A stretch of DNA of 64,000 nt from contig OY744522.1 in the NCBI GenBank assembly GCA_963556195.1, positions 42,128,763-42,192,762 of the forward strand, given 5' to 3'. Shown here piece after piece: positions 48,764-58,789 of the stretch. Under the pieces are notes generated by a model that saw only the letters and a list, made by a program, of their open reading frames with translations, was not told where the DNA came from and made no database searches. The DNA is from Sepiola atlantica. Lineage: Eukaryota > Mollusca > Cephalopoda > Sepiida > Sepiolidae. The translations under genes and the position numbers were made by a program. How positions within the stretch are numbered: the stretch's first letter is position 1; the number at the start of each line of letters is the position of its first letter.

Positions 48764-49541
48764 AGTCCCATTAGTTCATAAGCGATTCTTATTTCTTTAT
48801 ACATGCTGTCCGCTCAGGGCTTCCCAACGAACTCCTTACTTCTCTCGCTCACTCTCTATCCATGCCATGATACGTCACGTCCGTTTTAAGTGACACCATA
48901 CCGAGATTACATCTAATGCATACGGAAAACAACCCCCACTAGATTTCGTATTCGATATTGTACACTATAAATGCAGGAGAATGGGCTGTGAGAGTAAACC
49001 CCTACATGTGGCAACAGTACTGAAGCTTAGGCTGTAGCTGGCACTTATACAGCTATAAGATTGCATCAGGAGTAAGATACTTTCTAGAGCGGTGGAATGA
49101 TCCAACAATTTATCTGCGACCTTAGTAACAGACCTTATGTACGTTTTCCACTTCAGCCTTGTGGTGAAAATTAATCTAAAAAGCTTTTCAAAACAGAAGT
49201 TTTACTCAAGGGGAGCTCCAACCATTCCAAGTCTGATCATATCATTGGGAAAACATAATTTCCCATTTTCATTGTTAAAGGCCGAAATAGCTTGTCGATT
49301 TTCTTTTCACAAATATATTTTTTACAGTGGCATCTTTTCCTATTTTTGTTAATGTTCTTTCTTTTTCTTGTTGCTCCTTTCCCATTCTTGATTATCACTG
49401 CAATGCCGTTATCTGATTTTTATAGAAGTCAACTAATGTCTATGTAAATGTGACCGCGTGAAAAGTTTTAAAAACGCGCGAAATATAATGAAAAACGAAA
49501 AGTGTGTCAAAAAAGAGAGATGGAAATAATATCTACTAGTT

Positions 49542-49592
<51 letters not shown>

Positions 49593-50080
49593 GTTCTACT
49601 AAAGACGTTGAAAGTTGATCACCATGAATTAACCAGTTAATTCGGCCAGAAGGTTTAATTAAACATCGTGTTTACACAAAAATGTATAATTCGCCCATTA
49701 AAAATATTAGCAATCTAAACAAAAGGAATCCGGCAGATGTAAATTGCAACCGAGTCTTAATCTCACCAGTAAAACAATTCGCTTGGCTAGTTAAAGGAAA
49801 ATCACTGTCACGTCCATAGAAACATTAAGACCCCACACTTTGATATTCCCGTGTGAATCAGGGGTGGTAATGCCCATTAGTTCATAAGCGATTCTTATTT
49901 CTTTATACATTGCTCAGGGCTTCCCAACGAACTCCTTACTTCTCTCGCTCACTCTCTATCCATGCCATGATACGCCACGTCCGTTTTAAGCGACAACAGA
50001 CCGAGAGATTACATCTAGTGCATACGGAGCCCCCCCCCCCACTAGATTTCGCATTCGATATTGTACACTATAAAGTTTCG
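48764..50080 (+). repeat. Direct repeat pair, about 200 bp, 1.1 kb apart
   Basis: 48764-48980 and 49873-50080 share CCATTAGTTCATAAGCGATT, CCCAACGAACTCCTTACTTC, CTCTATCCATGCCATGATAC and TTCGATATTGTACACTATAA, over 90% identical. Between them are unassigned sequence and a (TA)n tract at 49543-49581. Confidence 0.9.
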
Positions 50081-50477
50081 CACCTGATGCGTCTTGGCTG
50101 CCGCACATAAACGACCAGAGGACACTCGTCCTAATGTTGACGACTCCTTGATTTTCACCAGATTTCCGGATTTTAACAAAGACGAAGATAATCATGTCAT
50201 AAAGAAAATCAGAATACAGATAAAAGGAAAAGAGATAAATCAAAGTGGTGCAATATCATGAAATCTAGATGACCATAAGTGTTTTTAATTGAGTTGAATG
50301 AATACCTACAGTATTCATTCGTATCTGACTGACTTGATTTAATAACCTTTTATCTATGTAACTTGGGGTTTTGCTTTCCTTGTCAAAGTAAAAGCATTTG
50401 ACTTTACATTAGTTATTATCATAATTATTATTATAAATTCTAAATAATATTTATAAATAAATATTAAATTATTAATA

Positions 50478-50523
50478 CCTACAGACGCTAGCGTTTCAAG
50501 CCTATTGCTCTCATTAGTGCAGG
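50478..50523 (-). ncRNA. Candidate type-I hammerhead ribozyme, family A copy 2
   Basis: Minus strand: stem I CCUGCA (50523-50518), core CUAAUGA (one change from CUGAUGA), stem II GAGC-AAUAG-GCUU, GAAAC (50497-50493), stem III ACGC-UA-GCGU (fully paired, palindromic), cleavage GUC (50486-50484), stem I UGUAGG (50483-50478; 6 of 6 pairs with one G-U). Only the core G-to-A change predicts loss of activity. Confidence 0.65.
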
Positions 50524-50748
50524 AAAGTAACATTTTCAGACGGTCGAGAGACGCGAACCCGGTTCACAGAGGCAGCCTCTAATCTGCAAGCAGTCGCCAT
50601 ATCCACTCGGCCAACGGAAACTGGCACGTAATTAAGGAAAATTAAGATCTATATGTACCTAGAAGCGGGCACAGATAAAAGACTAGTGTTCGACGAACGT
50701 ATTCGGAACTTTGCATTAGAGCTTTTTGACAGTCTATTTTTAACATCC

Positions 50749-50750
<2 letters not shown>
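50478..50750 (-). mobile_element. tRNA-like/hammerhead retroelement, family A copy 2
   Basis: Best-preserved unit. The minus strand runs from a conserved 5' segment (AACATCGGGG end, ACATATAGATCTTAATTTTC) to a tRNA-like module with A box TGGCCGAGTGG (50613-50603) and B box GGGTTCGCGTC (50560-50550), typical internal Pol III promoter elements of tRNA-Ser/Leu type. A hammerhead follows (50523-50478). A (TA)n tract lies at the 5' side (50751-50815). The pairing of a Pol III promoter with a hammerhead recalls schistosome Sm-alpha elements and metazoan retrozymes. Confidence 0.68.

Positions 50751-50815
<65 letters not shown>
50751..50815. repeat. (TA)n tract
   Basis: Pure TA run at the 5' side of family A copy 2. 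Confidence 0.97.
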
Positions 50816-50819
<4 letters not shown>

Positions 50820-51058
50820 TCATTTATCCACAAAAATTTTATAAGGAGATATAATATTTTATGTATCGATTTTCATTATTTACTTCAACAGTTCTCAGTA
50901 CGTGAGTAGAGCGTCAGGCTAAAATGCATTTTAACGATCTCCTACGGGGATGAAACGGGGACGCTTCTGTGTAGCTTAATTGCCATATATATTTACATAA
51001 CTTACTATATGTATATATTTTGATATGATATTTATAAATGAATATTAAATTATTGCTA

Positions 51059-51104
51059 CCTACAGACCCTAGCGTTTAAAGCTTATTTATCTCATCAGTG
51101 CAGG
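51059..51104 (-). ncRNA. Candidate type-I hammerhead ribozyme, family A copy 3
   Basis: Minus strand: stem I CCUGCA (51104-51099), intact CUGAUGA (51098-51092), weakened stem II, UAAAC in place of GAAAC (51078-51074), stem III ACGC-UA-GGGU (one mismatch), GUC (51067-51065), stem I UGUAGG (51064-51059). Its core defect differs from copy 2, so the family consensus is complete. Confidence 0.62.
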
Positions 51105-51330
51105 AAAGTAAACATTTCAGACGGTCGGGAGGCGCGAACCCGATTCACAGTCGGCATATCCACTCAGCCAACGGAAACTGTAACGTAATTAAGTAACATT
51201 AAAATCTATATGTACTTAGAAGTAGACACAGATAGAAGACTAATCGAGAGTGTTCGGCGAACGTATTCGGAATTTTGCATTAGAGCTTTTTGACAGTCTA
51301 TTTTTAACATCTCCGAGGAGCTTTGTGTCA
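51059..51330 (-). mobile_element. tRNA-like/hammerhead retroelement, family A copy 3
   Basis: Same order as copy 2 in the same orientation: A box TGGCTGAGTGG (51170-51160), B box GGGTTCGCGCC (51141-51131; 25 nt between the boxes have been deleted relative to copy 2), hammerhead at 51104-51059. The two hammerheads are about 580 bp apart head-to-tail. Immediately beyond 51345 lies another dispersed repeat. Confidence 0.66.
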
Positions 51331-51344
51331 TTTTAAACCTAGAA

Positions 51345-51586
51345 AATAAAATGCAGTTTAACTTGCCAGTGATACTAACTAAATCCAAGATATCGCAGAC
51401 TTAGCACTTTCATAAGCTATCTTACCGTTGGCAATTCACAAATACGCTGGAAAATTCACAATTTAAAAAGGGGATTCAACGGGGATAATTAGCGGTTTGC
51501 CATGCAACTGTTTCAGAGATTTAAAAACGATCACCTCTCCAATAATTAAATGTAGATATAATTCAGCTTTAATTTCACTAATATAT

Positions 51587-51597
<11 letters not shown>
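51345..51597 (+). repeat. Dispersed repeat, copy 2 (partner at 27130)
   Basis: See 27130-27495. This copy lacks about 110 bp of the middle, and ends at the same TTTCACTAATATATACAT boundary, after which a microsatellite starts in both places. Confidence 0.85.

Positions 51598-51650
<53 letters not shown>
51590..51650. repeat. (AAT)n microsatellite
   Basis: About 20 AAT triplets immediately before the R2/NeSL-like coding remnant. Confidence 0.97.
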
Positions 51651-51651
<1 letters not shown>

Positions 51652-54180
51652 TAAAAAACATGAAGAATTAAAACAAAAGATAGCAGCAATAGAGGGAAGA
51701 CTGAGACGATATAGATACAAATCAGAACAGCAAAAACAGAACAGGACCTTTGAAAACAATGAAAGCCAGTATTACAAAAACGTAAACGGAGAACGAATAA
51801 CATCAGAACAACCTGACCCGACAGAGACAAAACACTTCTGGCGCAAGATATGGGAAAATCCTAAAACACACAACAAAAATGCCAAGTGGTTAAAAAACAT
51901 GAAAAATGAACTACAGGAAATAGAAGAAGGAACAGAAACAGAGATTACTAAAAAAACATTAAGGACACCCTAAGGAAAATGGCAAACTGGAAAGCACCAG
52001 GACATGATGGAATACATGCATACTGGTTTTAAAAATTCATAACCCTACATGAAAGACTGGAGCAGAAGCTGAGAGAATGTATCCACAAAACAGACATACC
52101 TGTGTGGATGACCAAAGGAAGGACAACGTTATACAAAAAGACGCCAAAAAGGAACGACCCCAATCAACTACAGACCAATAACCTGCTTACCAACAATGTG
52201 GAAAATCCTGACGGCACAACTGAGAGAACAAATCTAACAGTCCCTAAACAAACGTGGACTACTCCTCGAAGAACAAAAAGGATGCCGTAAAGGGAAAAGA
52301 TGGGACGCAATACCTCCTATACATCGATCCAAAGATCCTGAAGAAGGTAAAAAAATAGAAAAAAGAACATATCCATGGCATGGATTGACTACAAAAAAGC
52401 TTACGATAAAATCCCTCAAGCATGGATAATTGAATGTTTGAAAATATACAAAATACCCGAAAGGATGATTAATCTTATTAAGAAAGCAATGGAAACATGG
52501 AGACTGGAACTGACAGCCGAAGGACAATACCTGACTGAGATAAAGATACAGAGAGGCATTTCCCAAGGAGACTCCCTATCCCGACTACTGTTTATAATAG
52601 CTATGATGCCACTTAATAACATACTCAGAAAATGTGATACGGGATACAAGTTTACAGATACAGAACTAAGAGTAAACCACCTGATGTACATGGATGACCT
52701 AAAACTATTTGCAAAAAGCAATAAGGAACTGGAAAAGCTGATAAATATGACCAGAATCTTCAGCCAGGGCATACAAATGGAATTCAGAATGGAAAAGTGT
52801 GCACTACTAGAAATAAAAAAAGTAAAACTGGAAAAAACAGAGGGCATGGAACTCGCCAACCAAGAGGAAATGAGGGCGCAAGGAAGCAGACACCATTAAC
52901 TCTACAGAAATGAAAGAGAAGATTGGAAAAGAATCTATACAGAAAAACAAGAAAACTCCTAGAAACGAAATTATATAGCAGGAATTTAGTAACAGGAATA
53001 AACACCTGGGCAGTAGCACTAATAAGATACTCTAGACAATTCATAGGCTGGATCAAAGAAAAACTCAGCCACCTTGACCAGATGACTAGAATATTAATGA
53101 CGAGTAACAATGCACTACATCCAAAAGACGATACGGACAGACTCCACATGAAAAGAAACGAAGGGGGAAGAGGACTGGTAAGTATAGAAGATTGTGTGGA
53201 AGACTAAAAAAAGAGCTGGAAAAATACATAACTCAACACAGGAAAATCCTTATCACTGCAACAAGAGACACCGTTCCAACGAACAACTCGGGAAGATCCG
53301 AAACAAGAAATAAAACGACAAGAAAAGAAAAGTGGGAAGAAAAATAACTACATGGACACTTCAGAAGACTGACAAGCGAAGAAACCAACGAAAATAGCAA
53401 GGCATGGCTAAGAAAAGGACACCTGAACAGAGAGACGGAATTTTTACTGATGGCTGCACAGAAAAATGCAATTAGGAGGAACTACATAAAAGCTAAAATA
53501 GATAAAACCCAGGAAAACAGTAAATGCAGACTGTGTGGACAAAGAGACGACACAGTAAATCATATAATAAGTGAATGTAGCAAACTAGCTCAAAAAGAAT
53601 ACAAGAACAGACATGACTGTGTGGAGAAAGCAGCACACCGGGAACTATGCAAACAATTGAATTTCGAATACGCAGACAAATGGTACAAACATAAACCAGA
53701 AACAGTACTGGAAAACGAAAAACACAAAATCATCTGGGATATAGATATACAAACAGACAAACTCATACAAGCAAGGAGAACATATGTTATAATAATCAAC
53801 AAGAAGGAAAAATCTTGCAAAATCGTAGACTTCGCCGTTCCAGCAGGCACCAGAGTGAAAATCAAAGAAACGGAAACACGAAGCAAATACACGGAACTAG
53901 CCAGAGAACTGAAAGGAATATGGAACATGAAGAAAGTCAGTATAATATCAATAATCGTATGAGCACTAGGAACAATAAAAAAAAACTGGAAAAAAGACTG
54001 GAAGAAATTGGAATCAAAGGGATCATTGGGACTATACAAAGGACAGCAATGATCAAACGAGTTGGAGAATACTGGAAATCTATGGAGACTTGTCATTCAG
54101 AGTCCAGGGAATACCACCGGTTGTCGGTGAGCAATCACTGATTACCTGTGTGAGAACTCCTAGTGAGTAAATAATAAAAA
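51652..54180 (+). pseudogene. R2/NeSL-type non-LTR retrotransposon polymerase, 5'-truncated
   Basis: N-terminal remnant ESQYYKNVNGERI...FWRKIWENP (51700-51970). RT: WQTGKHQDMMEYMHTGF equals the usual WKAPGPDG..GFW in shifted frames; MAWIDYKKAYDKIPQAWIIE (52375-) ; IQRGISQGDSLSRLLFIIAM; catalytic HLMYMDDLKLF near 52690; GMEFGxxKCA-like IQMEFRMEKCALL. Then WIKEKLSHLDQMTRILMTSN, HMKRNEGGRGL, and the CCHC knuckle CRLCGQRDDTVNHIISECSK (53525-53585). The restriction-like endonuclease follows: IIWDIDIQTDKLIQARRTYV then KIVDFAVPAGTRV, where the usual RPD acidic residue is lost (RRTY). Frameshifts and stops break it into at least five pieces. Confidence 0.93.
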
Positions 54181-54182
54181 AT

Positions 54183-54186
54183 AATA

Positions 54187-54232
<46 letters not shown>
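54183..54232 (+). repeat. (ATG)n 3' tail of the retrotransposon
   Basis: After AGTGAGTAAATAATAAAA the element ends in ATAATA then about 15 ATG triplets. A microsatellite tail of this kind is common for this class and marks the 3' end. Confidence 0.85.
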
Positions 54233-54233
<1 letters not shown>

Positions 54234-54379
54234 ATCCTTACGACTAAAGTGTGATATGGTTATTTGCACATCAAATAATATCAAATAATATTACTTATAA
54301 CAATAATGATGATAATACTATCAAAACACTACACCCAAAAAATATTCTGCGACATCGTAGCTAGCAATAAAATTATATA

Positions 54380-54380
54380 G

Positions 54381-54449
<69 letters not shown>

Positions 54450-54670
54450 TTTAAATTCCCGAAACAGTTTTTCATGGTAAACAACTGATGATCCCTTAAA
54501 ATAGTGTTAGAAATAAACTAATATAATAACTGTAAAAAATAAATTGACTTACATGAGTGATTTTCCGCTGGAAGACTTGGGACTATAAGTTTTTTTGTTT
54601 TTTTTAATATAGTTTTAATGGTTGAGAAACTTCCGAGACTATATATATATATATATAAATATATATATTT
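54380..54670. repeat. (TA)n tracts and inverted piece of a dispersed repeat
   Basis: (TA)n at 54380-54450, then 54452-54500 (CCCGAAACAGTTTTTCATGG, TAAACAACTGATGATCCC) is an inverted fragment of the 27130/51345 family. A short TA run follows at 54643-54670. Confidence 0.75.
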
Positions 54671-54679
54671 GTATATATG

Positions 54680-55515
54680 ACTTCAGTTTTGACCAGATAT
54701 AAAGTCCGACTCTGACCTAGACTCTTAAGATTTCAAAAATTGCGACTTTTGTTCCTTATTTTCATGTCATTTAATATTCAAACTGTCTGTTGATTCTTCG
54801 GAGATTCAAACATATAACTTCGATCGCGACTCCTCGCATTCGTACGAGTCCGGCTCCTTCAAAAACCTCCGATTCCCGTGTGCACAGAATCGGCAACCCC
54901 GGTTTTCAGAATCAGCAGGTCAATTTTAATTTAAAGAAGGATGGTTAGCATTAAAATTCTCCCCAGTTAAATTTATTTATTTAATCATATCGTTTAAATA
55001 TACTGTGAAAATAAATCTCAATTCTTCTCAACAAACGAAACGGACCGAACAAAATTAGAACCCGGTCCGTCGTTGATCACCCTCGAACGTAACTGTTGCA
55101 AATCTTTGGCACCGCATCCGTTGTAGCAGGCACTTCAAGTAATTTGTTTTTAATCATATTGTTTCAATTTACCGTGTGCGTTTATTTAATCAATCTTAAT
55201 TGTCTCGGGTGTTACTGCTGTTTGAAACCGATTGAAAAGATAAAAAGGAAGACGACATATTTGATGAGATGTCCCGAATAAAACAGGAAAGTGTTTTACA
55301 GCAACACTATGGAGATAATGAGAACACATGCAAATAAACGGCCTCTAATGTCAAGTAGGTATTTCTTTCTACGGGGTACTTTATTTTTTACTGCCAGCTG
55401 TTGTCTTGAGAAACAATGGCTACCATCTGAAAAGGGGGCGATTAGCAATTTAGAGTGAAGTAAGTGTAACACAATTCCGCTATATATGAAGTGACCCTAA
55501 ATAGACTGACATTGA
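54680..55515. other. Unassigned DNA
   Basis: No gene or RNA recognised. Confidence 0.45.
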
Positions 55516-55518
55516 CAT

Positions 55519-55735
55519 AATTCTTGGCCTTTCGGCTAAGAGCCAAGTGCAGTATCTGTTATGATACAGAACATCATTTGTCCTGGGTCAGTTCAGGAGA
55601 AGTTCTGCTAGACCGTGGCATATTTATTTTTGTTCGAATCCAGAATGCCCCTTTTCGGAGAGCTGGATTTACCATGTTTCTAACTGTACCCTCGTGGGGA
55701 GGCAAGTAAATAAAGACAGGAAGTAACCCTCAAAT
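55519..55735 (+). repeat. U2 snRNA-like headed repeat, longest copy
   Basis: Starts AATTCTTGGCCTTTCGGCTA, AGAGCCAAGTGCAGTATCTG, TT, matching the first about 45 nt of U2 snRNA (CUUCUCGGCCUUUUGGCUAA, GAUCAAGUGUAGUAUCUGUU) including the stem-loop I and, with one change, the branch-site recognition GUAGUA. Beyond this it is not U2, lacks an Sm site I could identify, and ends with CTCGTGGGGAGGCAAGTAAA, shared with the 23.6-kb copy. It is best read as a U2-headed SINE-like repeat or pseudogene, not a working snRNA. Confidence 0.62.
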
Positions 55736-55739
55736 CTTA

Positions 55740-56850
55740 CAATAATAACATTTAATCTTTGAGAAAAAGTTGGTAAAAAGTCGAGAAACAGAAGAGGAAC
55801 ATCACTTAGAGTGAAAAGAGTTCGTATAGAAGCGAAAACGGAGACACACGTGTTGGCATGTAGCCCTGAGAATAATAGCCAGTATCGGGCTTAATTATTT
55901 TAATTGCATCGTTGTAATCAGAAATTTTATTCAACTTACTAACTGAATATATCATTTGTTTTATAATGTTTCTATTCTGAACAAATGTTTACCGATTAAA
56001 AAGGATAATCAAAATAAACATTTTTAGTTTTTTCTACGTACAGAGAAAGATTATTTGAACATCCGGGCGTGGTAGGTTATTTGTTTTTACTATTAAGTAA
56101 CTACTTATCAATGCCAAGAGCCACTCGAGGATAAGGGTTAGACATTATTTCAGCTAGTATTAATTTTAGTAGAAATCTGAAGACATTTAATTGGAAAATG
56201 TTTCTTCTCTCTTTCTTTTTTCACTTTTTCTTTACTCCTCTTGATTTCTCTCTCTCCCTCTCTCAACCCTTCTGTCTATCACCTCTACCAATTTACTAGC
56301 ATATAATGGCGTTTGGTGTGTTTGTTGAACGAGTCATTGACATTGACAGTTGACCTTAGACTACTCCATCATTTCCACTAATACCTTTGGGAAAGGAATA
56401 AATCCATATATCCTTCTTGCAACTATGGATTAAATAGTATAGTCGAGACTTTTGGTTATGCAACTAGCCTAGGAGAAAGAAAAACTCCGTAATAACGCCA
56501 ATCTTTCCATGCTAATCCCTGCTATCAGTCGTTATAGGCATTTCCTCCTCATAGGGTTCAAGCAATTCCTGTTCAGCAGAGATGTAGTAGAGATTGCGCA
56601 ATCATTGCTTCACTGTAAGCACCCTTACATATATCCATTGTTTCTAGAAACTGAAAGTTAGAGCGATTTTACTCTAAACTTCCTCTCAAAATTATTTGTT
56701 TCTCACAGAAATTATTTCTTATACACTATGTGTTTTTTTATTGTTGCTTCAAGGCTTAATTTAAAGATACTCATGCAACTATTTTCCAACTCTCCTTATC
56801 GTCGACGTTAAGCAATTATATACAGGCACTTTTGGTAGACCAACCGCTTG
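55740..56850. other. Unassigned DNA
   Basis: Nothing recognised on either strand. Confidence 0.45.
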
Positions 56851-56855
56851 GTAGC

Positions 56856-57095
56856 GCGCGACAATTATGTCGTAATTATTACACGCATGTCTGCAGGGAG
56901 TCTTAATTTCCCTAAGTAGAAAAACATAAACATAAACATGTGTAGTAGAAAGACAAAATCGAGCTAGAAATATGTAAGACCTAAGAACTTGAAATTTGAT
57001 AAGAACGATGACGTAATTATGTAAACTATCGTAAGGGGATCATATATTTCATTGTGTTTATTCTTATAGGTAGTCATCGGTAAGTAAGGCTTCCA
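56856..57095 (+). repeat. Direct repeat, copy 1 (partner at 59349)
   Basis: Shares TATGTCGTAATTATTACACG, CATGTCTGCAGGGAGTCTTA, ATATGTAAGACCTAAGAACT and TTATAGGTAGTCATCGGT with 59349-59552, about 94% identical. The second copy lacks an internal 30-40 bp. Confidence 0.92.
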
Positions 57096-57149
57096 AGAAA
57101 ACACTGCAAAAGAGTTTTGAGTGGAGAAAAGGTTTAAATAAATTAATAC

Positions 57150-57890
57150 TTCACTTAATACTTCACTTATAATATGATGGGCACTTTCTCTGTTAATGTG
57201 TGTGTCTGTCTTTTCGTCAGTCAGAATTTTTTTTTAAACAAATATCTTAACTTCTTTTAGAAACAGAAAACAACTGTATTAATACTAAATAATAAATTTC
57301 CAACAAATAAATTGGACGCCATTATCAGAAATCGAAATCTAAACCTTGAGATATCCAGTCTGACGTTCTACAAACTGAGCATTTTGCACTTTCTTATAAA
57401 TAGATCTTTTAAAATTCCCCCAACCAAATAAGAATAGATTTGGCGTGATTTCATAGATTTATGATTTACGTCATGTTTCAAAACATGAATCACAGCAAAA
57501 GCGATGAAAAAAATGAATAAATACATGGGTAAACATTATCAATAGCGTTGGAAATTATTTTAATAGTTCAAAACAATTTATTTATCTTTAACTATGTATT
57601 GTATGTAGTGTCTTTTTTTTTCACAATTATGTAATTCTAGACAAGTTAATAGGGACAGCTTCTCGCAGAGAGCAGAGAGAAGGTTGTGACGCTTTTGCTT
57701 AACGAAACTATTCGACCGGAGGGAATATATAGTTGCTAGTCCACTTATAATATAAGGCTATTTTCTGTGTGTGTCTGCCTGTCTGTTTGTCAGTCACAAT
57801 TCTTGTAAATGAATATCTTCACTTCTTTTAAAAATAGTAAATATTGCATTGATACTAAATAAATAATTCCCAACAAATTATGTATTAATT
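57150..57890 (+). repeat. Direct repeat pair
   Basis: 57155-57310 and 57738-57890 share CACTTATAATAT, TGTGTGTCTGTC, GTCAGTCA.AATT, TATCTT.ACTTCTTTTA and ATACTAAATAA, about 80% identical. Confidence 0.8.
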
Positions 57891-57910
57891 TTTGCGTGCA
57901 CAAAAGGAAG

Positions 57911-57953
57911 ATATTGTCACGTGTTTCTGGCTATAAGCCGTCATCAGCATGAC
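57911..57953 (-). ncRNA. Candidate hammerhead ribozyme, family B copy 3
   Basis: Minus strand: CUGAUGA (57947-57941), stem II CGGC-UUAUA-GCCA (3 pairs), GAAAC (57927-57923), ACGU, then GAC instead of GUC. Stem I weak. Confidence 0.42.
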
Positions 57954-58336
57954 TCATCCGGGCAGACATCGAACCCTCGATGTAAATATTGTTAGTCTTG
58001 CGTGTTACCTCTATACTAGAATTACCTGCCGCATTTTGTGCTCGACTTTTTTTAATCGCCTATAATGTTTAGCTGATTTTTTTCTATTGTTTTTTTAGCA
58101 ATAGACGGCCGGTGTTTACCACTGCGTTTACATTTTTTTGTCGCTACCCTGAGCGGTTTATTATTATTTTTTTAAGAATATGAAAACGACGCCATTTTTT
58201 AATTCGCCCTGAATCGGATGTGTCATCAATTTTTGTATATATAGATTTTTTAAATTAATTAATTTATAAACTAATTTGTGTATCTATTGATTACTTTAAT
58301 TAATTTATAAATTAAATGTTGCGTGCACAAAAGAAA

Positions 58337-58380
58337 TAGATTGACACGTGTTTCTGGCTATACACTGTCATCAGTATGAT
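58337..58380 (-). ncRNA. Candidate hammerhead ribozyme, family B copy 4
   Basis: Minus strand: CUGAUGA (58374-58368), GAAAC (58354-58350), palindromic ACACGUGU, GUC (58345-58343), all intact. Stem II (CAGU..GCCA) and stem I are poorly paired, so this is a decayed copy. Confidence 0.45.
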
Positions 58381-58789
58381 TCATATATTTGTGTATATAT
58401 ATTTTAAGAACATTTACCAGAACTATTTGAAAATATATATTGTTTTATATATTTTTTAATTAACCAAAACTATTTAATGTAAAACATCAATGAATGTTAA
58501 CATTTAACCACAGAACGTAAATAAGTAACCAATGGTATTTTTAATTTCAATGACCGGTAATAGAAACACAAACGTTGAGAATTTCATCTTTCATTCTACC
58601 AACTGAGCTAATTGGCAAATATAAAAATCGTTTGGAATTATCTTTATACCCCCAAATCATTTATTCTACGTATCGACGTTAACATTCTTAATAATATTAC
58701 TTGCTTTTACTACGTGTTGACGTTCAAAACACATTACTATTTAATATAAGATAATAATTAATGTAAATAAAAATGATATGAGGAAACTC

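Larger units (their letters stand above)
57911..58380 (-). mobile_element. Head-to-tail hammerhead pair, family B copies 3 and 4
   Basis: Two family-B hammerheads in the same orientation, 427 bp apart, delimit one unit. Within it the minus strand has an A-box-like TAGTATAGAGG (58018-58008) and a good B box GAGGGTTCGATGTC (57978-57965) just before the second hammerhead. HHR-unit-HHR with an internal Pol III-like module is the expected genomic layout of a retrozyme-like insertion. Confidence 0.6.

Noticed and set aside
54481..54500. CTGATGA as a hammerhead core (also its homologue near 27310)
   Set aside because: No stem II and GAAA box follow; the upstream CGAAACAG lies too close to allow stem I in a type II arrangement.
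55519..55735. Functional U2 snRNA gene
   Set aside because: Only the first about 45 nt match; no Sm site or 3' stem-loops III/IV were identified.
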